38,108 bases of DNA from Deltaproteobacteria bacterium (GTDB lineage Bacteria; Myxococcota_A; Polyangia; Polyangiales; Ga0077539): contig CANJUR010000045.1 of the NCBI GenBank assembly GCA_947477565.1, positions 1 through 38,108 of the forward strand. The letters run 5' to 3'. The notes under the pieces are model-generated. The model did no database searches. It saw only the letters and a list, made by a program, of their open reading frames with translations, and was not told the DNA's origin. Made by a program: the position numbers and the translations under genes. This document shows, one piece after another, positions 17,262 to 26,049 of this stretch (positions are counted from its first letter, which is position 1; the number at the start of each line of letters is the position of its first letter).

Positions 17262-20200
17262 ATGGAGCAAGAAAATCACTGCGAGCACTGCGGCTTTGAC
17301 CTGAGCCGCCTGGAGATGACGGTGCTTTTCGCGCGCAAGGGCGCGGAGCCCCGCAAGTTGCACTGCCCCATCTGCCGCAGCGACCGGGTGAAGATCCGGG
17401 CGCTTGAGCGGGTATTTCCGCGTGCGGACTCCGGGCGCTGGGTTCGTTGGCGCGAGGGCGGCGTGGCGGGACCGTCCAACGTCATCGCGGTGGGGCGTCT
17501 CAAGTTGCGGGTCGAGAGCGAGATCGAGTCCCTCTCGAAGGAGCAGATCTGCTTCCGTTCGGTGCCGGTGTTCATGTCCGCGGGCGAGCGTGTGTTGCCG
17601 GTGTTGCCGGTATTGCCCGAGTACCTGGACTGTCTCGACCCGGCGCAGGTTCGCCTCGCGCGGGAGAAGCCTGAAGTCTTTGGTCGGGTGATCCAGGAGC
17701 GCGGGAAGTCCCGTTACCAGTGCGTGCTGCCGCTGCGCGGGCTGAAGCAGACCGAGTGGCCGACCTACGAGTGCGACCTCCTTCCAGCGAACCCGTTTTC
17801 GTCCAACACGGGCGACGTCGATGCGGTGGCTTTCCGCGGCGTGACCTTGCGCGTCTGGCCCAACCTGAAGCGCCCGACGCACGCCTGGCGCTACTACGTC
17901 GTCGGCGTCCAGGCGGCCACGGAGGAGGGGATGGCGCTCTTCGCCCAGGGGCGGATGCTGCGCACGCGAATGCTTGTTCCGCCGAGCGACGCCGACGGTC
18001 GTCCCACGAGCGAGACGAAGCTTGAGGTCGTCGCGCTCGACCAGGAGGTCGGCCGCGAGGGCGAGAGCGGCCCCACGGGGTACGTCGGCGCGACCCGCAA
18101 GGGACGCCCGGCCTGGGTGAGCGTGGAGTTCATGCAAGCCACGCAGGGCGGCGGCGCCGAGGCGATCGGCGGCGGTCTCTTCCCGCTCCCGCCCCCGAGC
18201 GATTCGCTCCCGAGCGACACGTGGTCTTTCGGTGTCGATTTCGGCACCTCCAACACGGTGATTGCGGTGAAGCGCCGCGACGGCAGCCTGCAGTGCGTCG
18301 CCCCCGAGCGCAGCCGCGACCGCACTTCCACCACGCTCAATCTTCTCGACGGCGGCCCTCCGACCATCCAGCGAGGCATCGACCTCTGGCCTGGTGGCGA
18401 GTGGTCCGGCCCTTGTCACGACCTCCTCCCGAGCGAGCTTGGCTGCGTCCGTAAATGGACCGACGTCGCGTCCGAGTCGGCCATCAACGCGCTTTCTTTC
18501 GGCAAGGACTTCGGCGTCCCGTTGCGCGGCGCCTCCAGCGCCATTTCGTCCGAGCACACGGTCAGCGAGTTCAAGTGGCTGCGCGCCGTGGAGAAGGACA
18601 AGAGCGCCCTCGCCCGCCGGGAGATCGTGCAGGCGCTGCAGTCGCGCTTCCTCGAAGGGGCGATGCTGATGACCGCGGCTTCGCTGCTCTCCGAAGAGGA
18701 GGCTGCGCCGAAGACCGTCAACGTCAATTACAGCTTCCCGCTGGCCTTCGACGAGGGCGATCTGGAGACCCTCCGGCTCGCCGCCGACGAAGCCGGAACG
18801 CGCTTGAAGCAGCTCACCGGCGCGGACTTCGTCTTCCCGGCGACGCCCCTCGTGGACGAGGCCCAGGCCGCCGCGGGGCACGCGTCGTCGGACAAGATGT
18901 TCCGCGTGTACCTCGACCTGGGCGGAGGCTCGCTGGAGGTGCTGATCGACGACACCCTCGCGCGCAACAACCACCAGGGCCACTCGGGGTTACATCCTCA
19001 CGTTTTCAGTTCATCGATCTTCTTCGGCGGCAGCGTGTATCTCCGCTCTCTCGTCGGCGCCGGCGAGGGCGATCGCCGCGGCGCATGCGTGATGCCCGGC
19101 GTGGGTTCGTACACCCGGCTGGCGAGCGCGGTGCGGCAGAGCCAGTCGGCGAAGGCGCTGCTCGAGTCGCCGCACGTCATTGCGGAGGCGCGCAAGTCCA
19201 CGGCCGAGCGGCGCGCGCGGGTCTTCATCGGGTACATCGTCGAGTACGTGGCGCGCAGCCTCGCGGGGGTCTGCCTCGAACACGGCCGCACGGCGCAGGG
19301 TGCGATCGACCTCTCGCGCAACCGTCTCTTCTCTCTCTCCGGTGCCGGCGCGCAGCGCGGATGGATCCTCGGCATCAACAAGGGCCCACAACAGAAGCGT
19401 GTGGTGGAGTTCTGCCTGGTGCTGCTGGGCAACGGATGGGGCTTCGGCGACATCGTCCGCGATGGCATGCGAACCGTCGAACAGATGATGGCCCACCGGG
19501 TCTACGAGCGGTTGATCGACCTTCTGAAGGAGACCGACATCGCGAAGGACATCAGCGACGGGGACATCCACCTGCTCGATCCTCGGCTCTCCTTTGACAT
19601 CTCCTTCGTGCTTCCCGCGGAGGGTTCTCACCGCAAGGCCGCCGTGGCGCTGGGACTGCTCGGCGCGCACCAGAGCACCGAGGACGCCGCCCGTTTCTTC
19701 AAGAACCGCGCACCCGAGCGGCACGGGGTGATGGGCCTCGACCTCTGGCTCAACGACCAGAGCCGACGCATCCCGTGGTACCGCCCGTTTGGTCCGCCCG
19801 CGCAGGACGATCCGAGCCAGTTTGAGGTGTTCGTGCCCGCGGCGTCGGGGATGCCTCCCGCGATGCCTCCCTCGATGCCCGCGATGCCTGCCGCGATGCC
19901 TGCCGTGGGTGGGTTTCCGGGCGTTGCGATGTCGATGGAGATGGTGGCGTTTGCGCTGGTGCAGCAGTGGCCGATGCTCGCGGTGCAGGCCGCGCAGCAG
20001 GGCATCAGCGCGGTGGAGTTTGCCCAGCTGCAGCTATGGCAGCAGGTGGTCACGCAGGCTGCACAGATGGGTCAAGCGCCGGAGCGGCTGCTCGCGTCGC
20101 AGCAATGGCAGAAGCTGATGCAGACGATGGCGATGCCGGGGATGACTCCCGAGCAGCTCGCCTGGGTGCAAAACCAGCAGATGACCTTCGTGACGGCGCA

Positions 20201-20366
20201 GGCCACGCAGCGCGGGCAGTCTTCGGAGTCTTTCCTCGCCGGACAACGGTGGGAACAACTCGCGGCGATGCTCACCCCTCCACCGGACCCGACGCCCGGT
20301 GGTTTCCCCCCCATGCCGGGGATGCCCCCGATGCCCGGCACGCCCCCCTTCGGAGGAGCCCGATGA
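17262..20366 (+). CDS. zinc-ribbon / Hsp70-like ATPase with Met-Pro and Gln-rich C-terminal tail
   Basis: This 1034-residue protein is atypical for the Hsp70/actin superfamily. The ATG at 17262 was chosen because it directly precedes a zinc ribbon (C7-x2-C10 and C35-x2-C38); the open frame further upstream to 17028 is not protein-like. Residues about 60-320 form an unknown, probably beta-rich region. The nucleotide-binding domain starts near 323: phosphate-1 motif DFGTSNT (326-332), phosphate-2 motif DLGGGSLEV (552-560) and an adenosine-like motif SGAGAQRG (693-700). It seems to end near RKAAVALGLLG. Residues about 850-1034 are Met/Pro repeats (PPAMPPSMPAMP) followed by Gln-rich helices (QLQLWQQVVTQAAQMG). 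There is no classical substrate-binding domain. It overlaps the next gene by 4 nt. Cytoplasmic ATP-driven binding of a partner is inferred; it is neither DnaK nor clearly SrfB. Confidence 0.85.
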   Translation: MEQENHCEHCGFDLSRLEMTVLFARKGAEPRKLHCPICRSDRVKIRALERVFPRADSGRWVRWREGGVAGPSNVIAVGRLKLRVESEIESLSKEQICFRSVPVFMSAGERVLPVLPVLPEYLDCLDPAQVRLAREKPEVFGRVIQERGKSRYQCVLPLRGLKQTEWPTYECDLLPANPFSSNTGDVDAVAFRGVTLRVWPNLKRPTHAWRYYVVGVQAATEEGMALFAQGRMLRTRMLVPPSDADGRPTSETKLEVVALDQEVGREGESGPTGYVGATRKGRPAWVSVEFMQATQGGGAEAIGGGLFPLPPPSDSLPSDTWSFGVDFGTSNTVIAVKRRDGSLQCVAPERSRDRTSTTLNLLDGGPPTIQRGIDLWPGGEWSGPCHDLLPSELGCVRKWTDVASESAINALSFGKDFGVPLRGASSAISSEHTVSEFKWLRAVEKDKSALARREIVQALQSRFLEGAMLMTAASLLSEEEAAPKTVNVNYSFPLAFDEGDLETLRLAADEAGTRLKQLTGADFVFPATPLVDEAQAAAGHASSDKMFRVYLDLGGGSLEVLIDDTLARNNHQGHSGLHPHVFSSSIFFGGSVYLRSLVGAGEGDRRGACVMPGVGSYTRLASAVRQSQSAKALLESPHVIAEARKSTAERRARVFIGYIVEYVARSLAGVCLEHGRTAQGAIDLSRNRLFSLSGAGAQRGWILGINKGPQQKRVVEFCLVLLGNGWGFGDIVRDGMRTVEQMMAHRVYERLIDLLKETDIAKDISDGDIHLLDPRLSFDISFVLPAEGSHRKAAVALGLLGAHQSTEDAARFFKNRAPERHGVMGLDLWLNDQSRRIPWYRPFGPPAQDDPSQFEVFVPAASGMPPAMPPSMPAMPAAMPAVGGFPGVAMSMEMVAFALVQQWPMLAVQAAQQGISAVEFAQLQLWQQVVTQAAQMGQAPERLLASQQWQKLMQTMAMPGMTPEQLAWVQNQQMTFVTAQATQRGQSSESFLAGQRWEQLAAMLTPPPDPTPGGFPPMPGMPPMPGTPPFGGAR

Positions 20367-20674
20367 GCCAGGAATTCCGTGGTGCGCCGATGATCGGCTC
20401 GCGTGAGCACTACCAGTTCGGCGAAGACCCGATCGGTCAGAAGGTCCAGGTCACCATCCTGGAGACGCCCAGGATGCCTTCGGATTTGCCATCGCCATCG
20501 AAGATCGACCCCGGCCTCGAGGCCACCAAGATGGCCGTCGAAGCCCAGTTGGCAAAGAACGCCATCGCCCCGCTCCCGCTGGTGCCGCCTGCATCCACGC
20601 GCTGGCTTCGCTTCTCGCCCCTCGAGCTCTTCATGGAGCACGTTCTCGCCCGCCGTCTCTGGACCATCGAGTAA
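20363..20674 (+). CDS. small hypothetical protein in Hsp70 locus
   Basis: The 103-residue product is not recognised. Its ATG overlaps the stop of the zinc-ribbon/Hsp70 gene (ATGA), and a GGAGG lies upstream at 20352-20356, so translation is very likely. The sequence has a polar N-terminus with a short beta-like stretch (GQKVQVTILETPRMP), a helical middle (GLEATKMAVEAQLAKNA) and a hydrophobic/aromatic C-terminus (WLRFSPLELFMEHVLARRLW). There are no cysteines, signal peptide or membrane segment. The size and position suggest an accessory subunit or adaptor for the preceding Hsp70; that is inference. Confidence 0.8.
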   Translation: MSQEFRGAPMIGSREHYQFGEDPIGQKVQVTILETPRMPSDLPSPSKIDPGLEATKMAVEAQLAKNAIAPLPLVPPASTRWLRFSPLELFMEHVLARRLWTIE

Positions 20675-20682
20675 CCCTTTTC

Positions 20683-21087
20683 ATGGCACGCCCCCTTCGC
20701 GTCTCGGTTCGTTGTCCGCACGCCAAGCCCGAGGACCTCTGCGCGCTCCCTCCCGGCGTGCGCTACTGCCTCTGCTACGCCGACCAGCACCGCGAACCGG
20801 TCGGTCAGGTGAGCGTCCAGCACGGGCAGATTCTCTGGTCCGTCCTCGTCGCCGGGAGGGCCCGCGGGCTCTACTCGTACGTCGCCGTGGTGCGCCAGGG
20901 CACCGTGCTCACCCCCGTCGAACTCCAGGACGAAGCTACCGTCCGCGAGACCGTCGAAAACGGCCGCGCCGTATACATTTTGCGTGGCCCACGCGAGCAG
21001 CGTCTCGAGATCGACGCTTCCTCCCTCATCGAAGCCGCCGTGGAAAACCGCGAGTACGTCGATGCCGCCGTCGTCACCACCCACTGA
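20683..21087 (+). CDS. small hypothetical beta-rich protein in Hsp70 locus
   Basis: The 134-residue product is not recognised. The ATG at 20683 lies 8 nt after the previous stop, within the five-gene run. The sequence alternates short hydrophobic strands (VGQVSVQHGQILWSVLVAG, YSYVAVVRQGTVL, RAVYILRGP), suggesting a compact beta domain. The only cysteines are Cys11, Cys20 and a CLC pair near residue 30, in a CPHAKPEDLC context that could bind metal but is not a recognised motif. No export signal is visible, so it is probably cytoplasmic. The frame on the opposite strand is a shadow. Function unknown; an accessory role with the Hsp70-like proteins is inferred from position only. Confidence 0.8.
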   Translation: MARPLRVSVRCPHAKPEDLCALPPGVRYCLCYADQHREPVGQVSVQHGQILWSVLVAGRARGLYSYVAVVRQGTVLTPVELQDEATVRETVENGRAVYILRGPREQRLEIDASSLIEAAVENREYVDAAVVTTH

Positions 21088-21097
21088 TCGTCCGCCA

Positions 21098-22564
21098 ATG
21101 CTCTCCCCCCGCGTGCTGTTTGCCCTGGCCCTCGCGGCCTGCAGCCCCTCCGGCACGCCCGCCCCTGCCCCTGCGCCCGTCCCTGCCTCCGCGCCGGTAG
21201 GTCCTGCCCGCGCCGCTCCCGCGCCGGGACGGGGCGCGCAGGTCTTCGTGGACGTCTCGGAGAGCATCCGCGGGTTTACCTCCGCCCGCTCGGCAACCCT
21301 GCAGACCCTCCACGCGCAGGTCATCGAGGCCTCCCTCTCGGCGCTGCAGCTCAACAACCCGTTTCAGCGCTGTGCGGTAGACACCGCGGTGCACTGCGAA
21401 GCCCCGCAACTCACGGCGCAGCAGGCCCGGCTGCCCGCTACTTACCGCGGGGGGTATTCGGCGCTGCACCTCGCGCTCCGTCGCCCGCCGCGCGCCCCGC
21501 GGGCCGACCTTCAGCAGCCCGATCCGCTCGATCCGTACAACCTTACGGTTCTTGTGACTGACGGCTTCCAGAGCACCAGCACGCCCTTTCAGCCCGGCGC
21601 GAGCGGGGACGTGGCGTGCACCGCAGGCGCAGATCCCAGCTGCCTTGCCGCTCTGCTCAGGCAGCGCGTCGAGGAGGGCTACGGACTCTGGGTGGGTCGG
21701 CTCATCCTTCCCTTTGACGGTCGTTATTTCGCCGAGCGCCACCTTGATCCGCCGATGTGGGCGCGCATCACCCAGCACGTCGCCGCCCTCAACACCTCGC
21801 CCGAATGGAACGGCGTCCATTTCGCTGCCAGCGCGCCTGCAATGTCCGGTGAATCCGGCGCATTCCGCTGGCAGGGTGCCCGTCCGCTCCTGGTCTTCGT
21901 ACTCACCCGCGACATCCCCCGAGGGCGTCTGTTTGTCGGCGAGATGCAGCGCCGCCTTGCGGTCGAGCGCATCACGCTCCGGCACTCCCCAGCGGACATC
22001 GCCTTTAGCGAGTGGTCTCCTTTCGAGGGGCTCAACGCGCGCACTCTCAGCGCCGCCCGTAACGAGAGCGGCGGAGCGGCGGACAGCGTCATCGTCGATC
22101 GTCCCATCCGCCAGGGCGAGACGCTCTTGATTCCGACTCACTGCGACGTCCACGGTCAGGCTCGCATCCGCCTTGATGGCGTCATCCAGTTTGGCTCGAT
22201 GCCTCCGCCGCCCATCGCCGCGGTCACGCTCTCCTGGCAATCCCCTGCTCCGCTCGACGGCTTCTTCCTGATGCCGCGCGAGCCGATGCGCACGCTGCCC
22301 GGCCCCTTCACGGTGCGCACCGGCATCGATTGCCGACAGCTTCCGCCAGGCACTCGCGACTACGCCTTCGGTCTCTTTGGACAATGGACCGTCAACCCCG
22401 CCGTGATGGCCGCGGAGTGGTTCACGACGGGCAGCGCGGAGACCAGCTACGACAGCCCGGAGAAGGTGTTCGGCCTCGCGGATCTGGCCCGCACGGTCAT
22501 CGCCGCGGGCATCAACCGGCAGGGATACCTCGACCGCGTGACGCTGCGGGTCACCCGGCAATAA
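21098..22564 (+). CDS. lipoprotein with VWA-like domain in Hsp70 locus
   Basis: This 488-residue protein starts at the ATG at 21098, chosen because it begins a signal peptide ending in LAAC (Cys15, lipobox). A Pro/Ala-rich linker follows (about 17-48). Then comes a VWA-like domain with a MIDAS-style DxSxS (FVDVSESIRGF, about 50-60), a GGYSALHLAL helix where the third MIDAS residue is expected, and LVTDGFQS as the distal Asp. This pattern normally binds a divalent metal and a protein ligand. The C-terminal half has beta-sandwich character (RQGETLLIPTHCDV, DGFFLMPREP) and resembles no domain I can name. Predicted location is the periplasm or outer membrane. It is 10 nt after the previous gene and 15 nt before the second Hsp70 gene. 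How an envelope protein works with cytoplasmic Hsp70s is unclear. Confidence 0.85.
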   Translation: MLSPRVLFALALAACSPSGTPAPAPAPVPASAPVGPARAAPAPGRGAQVFVDVSESIRGFTSARSATLQTLHAQVIEASLSALQLNNPFQRCAVDTAVHCEAPQLTAQQARLPATYRGGYSALHLALRRPPRAPRADLQQPDPLDPYNLTVLVTDGFQSTSTPFQPGASGDVACTAGADPSCLAALLRQRVEEGYGLWVGRLILPFDGRYFAERHLDPPMWARITQHVAALNTSPEWNGVHFAASAPAMSGESGAFRWQGARPLLVFVLTRDIPRGRLFVGEMQRRLAVERITLRHSPADIAFSEWSPFEGLNARTLSAARNESGGAADSVIVDRPIRQGETLLIPTHCDVHGQARIRLDGVIQFGSMPPPPIAAVTLSWQSPAPLDGFFLMPREPMRTLPGPFTVRTGIDCRQLPPGTRDYAFGLFGQWTVNPAVMAAEWFTTGSAETSYDSPEKVFGLADLARTVIAAGINRQGYLDRVTLRVTRQ

Positions 22565-22579
22565 GCGAGAGGGCCCGTC

Positions 22580-24238
22580 GTGGCGGTCTACGGCATTGAC
22601 CTCGGAACCACCTATTGCTCCGTCGCCTATGTCGAGCGCGGCCAACCCCGGCTGGTGACGCTCGAAAACGGCGGCCCTACGCTGGCGTCTCTGGTGCTGC
22701 TCACGGCTCGCGGCGGCCCCCACGCGGTCGTCGGATCGCGAGCTCCGGCCGCGTATCGCGAACTGGTCGGCGAGGCCGAGCGTGCCCCGGACGACGCGGT
22801 ATTGGTGCGCGGCTCGAAGAACCACATCGGTGTCGGCAGCCAGGTCTACGCCGGGCCTCCGTGGCACCTCGGGACGTACGAACTTTTCGCGACGGACATC
22901 GCCGCGGTGCTCCTCCGGACGCTCGCGGAGATGGTGCGTGCGCGCCCTGCGCTGCCTCCGCTTGATGGCGTGGTGGTGTCGCACCCGCAGCGCTTCCGCA
23001 ACCGGGAGAAGCTCGCCACCGGCCAGGCTGCGAAGATGGCCGGAATTCCGCTCTGGGGAATGATCACCGAGCCCGACGCCGCGGGCTGGGCGTACGGACT
23101 TCACTCCCGAACGGTCGGCTCTTTGAGCACGGGACAGACCTTCATGGTCTTTGACTTCGGCGGAGGCACCCTCGACGTGACGATCCTTCGCCGCGAAGGT
23201 GCCTCTGGAGTCGCGCAACTTCACGCCATCGACTCGTACGGCGTCCAACTGGGCGGCCTCGCGATGGACCAGCGCATCCGCGATGCCCTCGTCGCCCAGT
23301 ACGCCGATCGCGCCTCCGATCATGCGTTCAGCCTCGGAACAGTGAACGAATCCACCCGTGAACGACTGCTCGAATTGGCAGAGTGGTTCAAGGTTTCGCT
23401 CAACACCGACGCGGGCACCGATCCGTCGCCGCTGTCCCGCGTGCGCCGACGAAAGTTCATGCCGGTCTTCGATCGGGACACCGAGGGCGAGGAGGTCACC
23501 CTTGAGTTTTCCCTCGCCGAGCTATCCCGGGTCATCGGCGGTGAACTCGATCGGGCGATGGCATGCGCCGAGGAGGCTTTACGACGCGCCAGCATGCAAT
23601 GGAGCGATCTCGATGAGGTTTTACTTACGGGAGGATCTTCACTGCTCTGGCCCCTGCAACAACGGATGCGTGAGCGATGCCCAAGAGTCCGGATTCACGA
23701 AGATCCTGGCCACCCATTGAATCCGCTGACCATTGTTGCGGCGGGTGCGGCGATCCACGGTGCTGCCCTCGCAGAAGGGGGTATGCGCCTGGGGGTTGAG
23801 CTCCGCGGCGTGGTGCCTGACACCTTCTCGGTACGCGCCTGGGAGCCCGCGCCTGGTACCCCAGAGGGGCGGCGCGCGGTGTTGATTCCGTTGGTTCCGG
23901 CGGGCACCCCGACTCCGTTCGTGGGGCGACGGACGTTCAGTGTCCGCGGCGGGTCGAGTGTGTTGCCCGTGGAGGTCTTCGAGGGCCGCAGCGAGCGTGA
24001 GGCGACCCGCGTGGGCGAGTACCGGCTGACCTTCCCCGAGCCGATGCCTGACGGCGCGCGAGCGGAGGTTCGTCTCGACATTCGCGCCAACGGGGTACTT
24101 GTTTTATCCGTCGCAGACGCCGCCAGCGGATCGATTCAGGAGGCCCGCCTCGACGAGGCGCCGGGGCTCTACTCGGATGAAGTGCTATCCGAACGCTCCG
24201 GGTGGCTGCAATCACTTCGACTCGACTGGAGCGGCTGA
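22580..24238 (+). CDS. Hsp70 family chaperone-like ATPase, lid domain absent
   Basis: The 552-residue protein is a clear Hsp70 relative. The GTG at 22580, preceded by a GAGAGGG stretch, starts three residues before the ATPase core. Phosphate-1 motif IDLGTTYCSVAYV (6-18), phosphate-2 FDFGGGTLDV (191-200) and adenosine motif LTGGSSLLWPLQ (349-360) are intact, and NPLTIVAAGAAIHGAAL closes the ATPase domain. A beta-type substrate-binding domain follows (about 395-530, with RRTFSVRGG and VLVLSVADAASG). The protein stops without the helical lid and the EEVD-like tail of DnaK, which is about 610-640 residues long. It is more canonical than the Hsp70 at 17262 and is the last gene of the run. No dnaJ or grpE is adjacent, so its co-chaperones are unknown. 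Confidence 0.93.
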   Translation: MAVYGIDLGTTYCSVAYVERGQPRLVTLENGGPTLASLVLLTARGGPHAVVGSRAPAAYRELVGEAERAPDDAVLVRGSKNHIGVGSQVYAGPPWHLGTYELFATDIAAVLLRTLAEMVRARPALPPLDGVVVSHPQRFRNREKLATGQAAKMAGIPLWGMITEPDAAGWAYGLHSRTVGSLSTGQTFMVFDFGGGTLDVTILRREGASGVAQLHAIDSYGVQLGGLAMDQRIRDALVAQYADRASDHAFSLGTVNESTRERLLELAEWFKVSLNTDAGTDPSPLSRVRRRKFMPVFDRDTEGEEVTLEFSLAELSRVIGGELDRAMACAEEALRRASMQWSDLDEVLLTGGSSLLWPLQQRMRERCPRVRIHEDPGHPLNPLTIVAAGAAIHGAALAEGGMRLGVELRGVVPDTFSVRAWEPAPGTPEGRRAVLIPLVPAGTPTPFVGRRTFSVRGGSSVLPVEVFEGRSEREATRVGEYRLTFPEPMPDGARAEVRLDIRANGVLVLSVADAASGSIQEARLDEAPGLYSDEVLSERSGWLQSLRLDWSG

Positions 24239-24349
24239 GTCACCTCGACGGCGGGGTGTCACGCGGATCACCGCGGCGAGGCGCGCTTCATGAAGATCGG
24301 AGGGAGGGGGCGGGGGACACGCGGTGTGTCGCGGATAAGCGGCGGAAGT

Positions 24350-25972
24350 TCAGCGCGAGAAGGTCAGGGTCATGCGCTGGCGAGTCGGCGTGAAGGTGTT
24401 GTCGGTCTCGCCATCGGCGACGCGATTGGCGTCGTGTCCGCGCTCCCACGGGAGATCGACGCGCATCCCTCCGAGGATATCCGCGTAGGAGCGAAAGCGA
24501 CCATCGAGGAAGGCCACCGCGAAGCGGGCCGAGGAGAGCCCCGATCCTTCGAGGAAGACCGGGAGGCCGTTGGTCACGGTGTCCAGGTTGAGCGTGCCGC
24601 CCGGGTGCATCGCAAAAAACGTGTTGTAGTAATTGAACGACACGCAGGAGTTGATCATCAACACCTGATATCGATTGGGGAAGTTGCTGGCGCTGTAGTT
24701 ACGCGCGTCGAGCGGCCCGGCACCGAGGTGTGAGTGCCCCGTGTACTGGAAGACATCGACGTCGCGGAAGGCGGTCTGGTAGCGCTGCACAGCGCCGGTG
24801 CCGAGCGTCTCTTCATCGCCGTAATAGACACGAACCTGAGCGCTGCCTCTGCGTGCGGTGCCGTTGATCGACACGCTCACCGCGGCGCTGAGGGTGATGG
24901 TCTTGTCTCGCCACTGGCGAATCACAGCCTGACGAAACGGGTCGCGCATGGCGACGGGCACCTGCGTCGGGTAGTTCGTCTTATCGACGATCCACTGGGC
25001 GACCTGGAGCGGGGTGACGTTGCTGATCGTCACGCCGCCGAAGGTGACCGTGGTGAGGTCCGTACCCACGGCCGCAACGCTCATCTCGGGCCGCGTCTGA
25101 AGCACCGTGCGGATATAAATAAAGAAGTTACGGGCACCATAGTCATTGGCGTCGTCGTGCTTGTCTTCGCCGAAAAACGACCCGATCACGAGTTGGCCGT
25201 CATCCCACACGCGGTGATAGTCGGGATACTTCGTCTCCGTGCGGGAGATGGTCGTGAGCCGCACGGTGATCGGCGTGAACCATCGGGTGCTCTCGTTGAC
25301 GGTGACCTGGCGATCTCCATTGAGGAGCGCCCGTCTCTCCACCGCGAGCCGTGAGGTTTCCGCGTTGATGAGGGTCTGACAGGTCCCCGTCGCGGGCTCG
25401 TAGTTGTACCAGATGCCAGACGATCCCCAATCCATCTTCTCGGTCTGGCACTGCGACACGATGTCCGCCGAGTGGGCGTTGTAGTCCCCGAACAGCGACG
25501 TGGTCGTGACCGCGCGCGACGACTGCCGCTGAAGCGTCACGATCGCCCGGTCGGTGTAGGTGAAGCGTACGCGCAGCCTCTGCGAGACCCGCGTCTCCGG
25601 GTGCGCCGGATCGATGACGTCTACGGTGTCGCGCTGAAACGTCCGCACGTCGATGAAGGTGGGCGCAGCAGGGGTGTCGAGGCGATTACCGAGCCCGATG
25701 TCCAACGCCTTGAGCGCTCCGAACAGCGGACGAATCTGCTGCACGGCTGCCCGCTGAATCTCGTTGTCGCTCGCGCCCACGGGCACCAGAACATAGCTCT
25801 GGATGCTCGCGTTGCGCCCGACAGCGTTGGCCCCGGTGATCTCGCTCGTCGTGAGGTCGGCCGACGCTTCGCTGTTCTCGTCCGCGAGAAGAGCCTCATC
25901 CGTGGCGCACCCGGAGAGCACCAGCGCCGCACAGGACACCCCGAGACCGAAACGCGTCACACAAGAGCCCAT
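24350..25972 (-). CDS. lipoprotein with possible caspase-like (clan CD) domain
   Basis: The 540-residue product has a lipoprotein signal peptide ending in LSGC (Cys22), with start at 25972. The N-terminal two thirds is not recognised; it is Thr/Arg-rich and probably beta (NESTRWFTPITVRLTT, NFFIYIRTVLQTR). Around residues 405-475 the order DVFQYTGHSHLG (His413) and QVLMINSCVSFNYY (Cys443), then GLPVFLEGSG, looks like the His-Gly/Ser-Cys catalytic dyad layout of caspase, gingipain and CHAT-type peptidases. This is motif resemblance only. It is convergent with the second Hsp70 gene (111 bp apart) and divergent from the lipoprotein at 26168. Function as an envelope protease is a hypothesis. Confidence 0.8.
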   Translation of the reverse strand: MGSCVTRFGLGVSCAALVLSGCATDEALLADENSEASADLTTSEITGANAVGRNASIQSYVLVPVGASDNEIQRAAVQQIRPLFGALKALDIGLGNRLDTPAAPTFIDVRTFQRDTVDVIDPAHPETRVSQRLRVRFTYTDRAIVTLQRQSSRAVTTTSLFGDYNAHSADIVSQCQTEKMDWGSSGIWYNYEPATGTCQTLINAETSRLAVERRALLNGDRQVTVNESTRWFTPITVRLTTISRTETKYPDYHRVWDDGQLVIGSFFGEDKHDDANDYGARNFFIYIRTVLQTRPEMSVAAVGTDLTTVTFGGVTISNVTPLQVAQWIVDKTNYPTQVPVAMRDPFRQAVIRQWRDKTITLSAAVSVSINGTARRGSAQVRVYYGDEETLGTGAVQRYQTAFRDVDVFQYTGHSHLGAGPLDARNYSASNFPNRYQVLMINSCVSFNYYNTFFAMHPGGTLNLDTVTNGLPVFLEGSGLSSARFAVAFLDGRFRSYADILGGMRVDLPWERGHDANRVADGETDNTFTPTRQRMTLTFSR

Positions 25973-26014
25973 GGACGTTTCACCCTTTGCTTTGCCGCAC
26001 GATCAAACTGGCAG

Positions 26015-26049
26015 CTGTAGTTACAGCGCCAATACGCGATAGCGCCAAT
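26015..26049. promoter_or_regulatory. possible operator/promoter in divergent intergenic region
   Basis: In the 195-bp gap between two divergent lipoprotein genes there is a short dyad CTGTAGTTACAG (26015-26026). It is followed by two copies of AGCGCCAAT at 26025-26033 and 26041-26049, 16 bp apart. The stretch is less GC-rich than its surroundings. On the minus strand TTGGCG with 17 nt to TGTAAC could be a -35/-10 pair for the gene at 25972. All of this is pattern reading; no regulator is implied by name. Confidence 0.3.

Noticed and set aside
17262..20366. Assignment as virulence factor SrfB
   Set aside because: Size is similar, but the N-terminal zinc ribbon and the motifs do not match what I know of SrfB, and srfA/srfC neighbours are missing.
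24316..24330. GACAC-GCGGT-GTGTC hairpin between convergent genes as a terminator
   Set aside because: The stem is only 5 bp and no T-tract follows, so it is not supported as a terminator.
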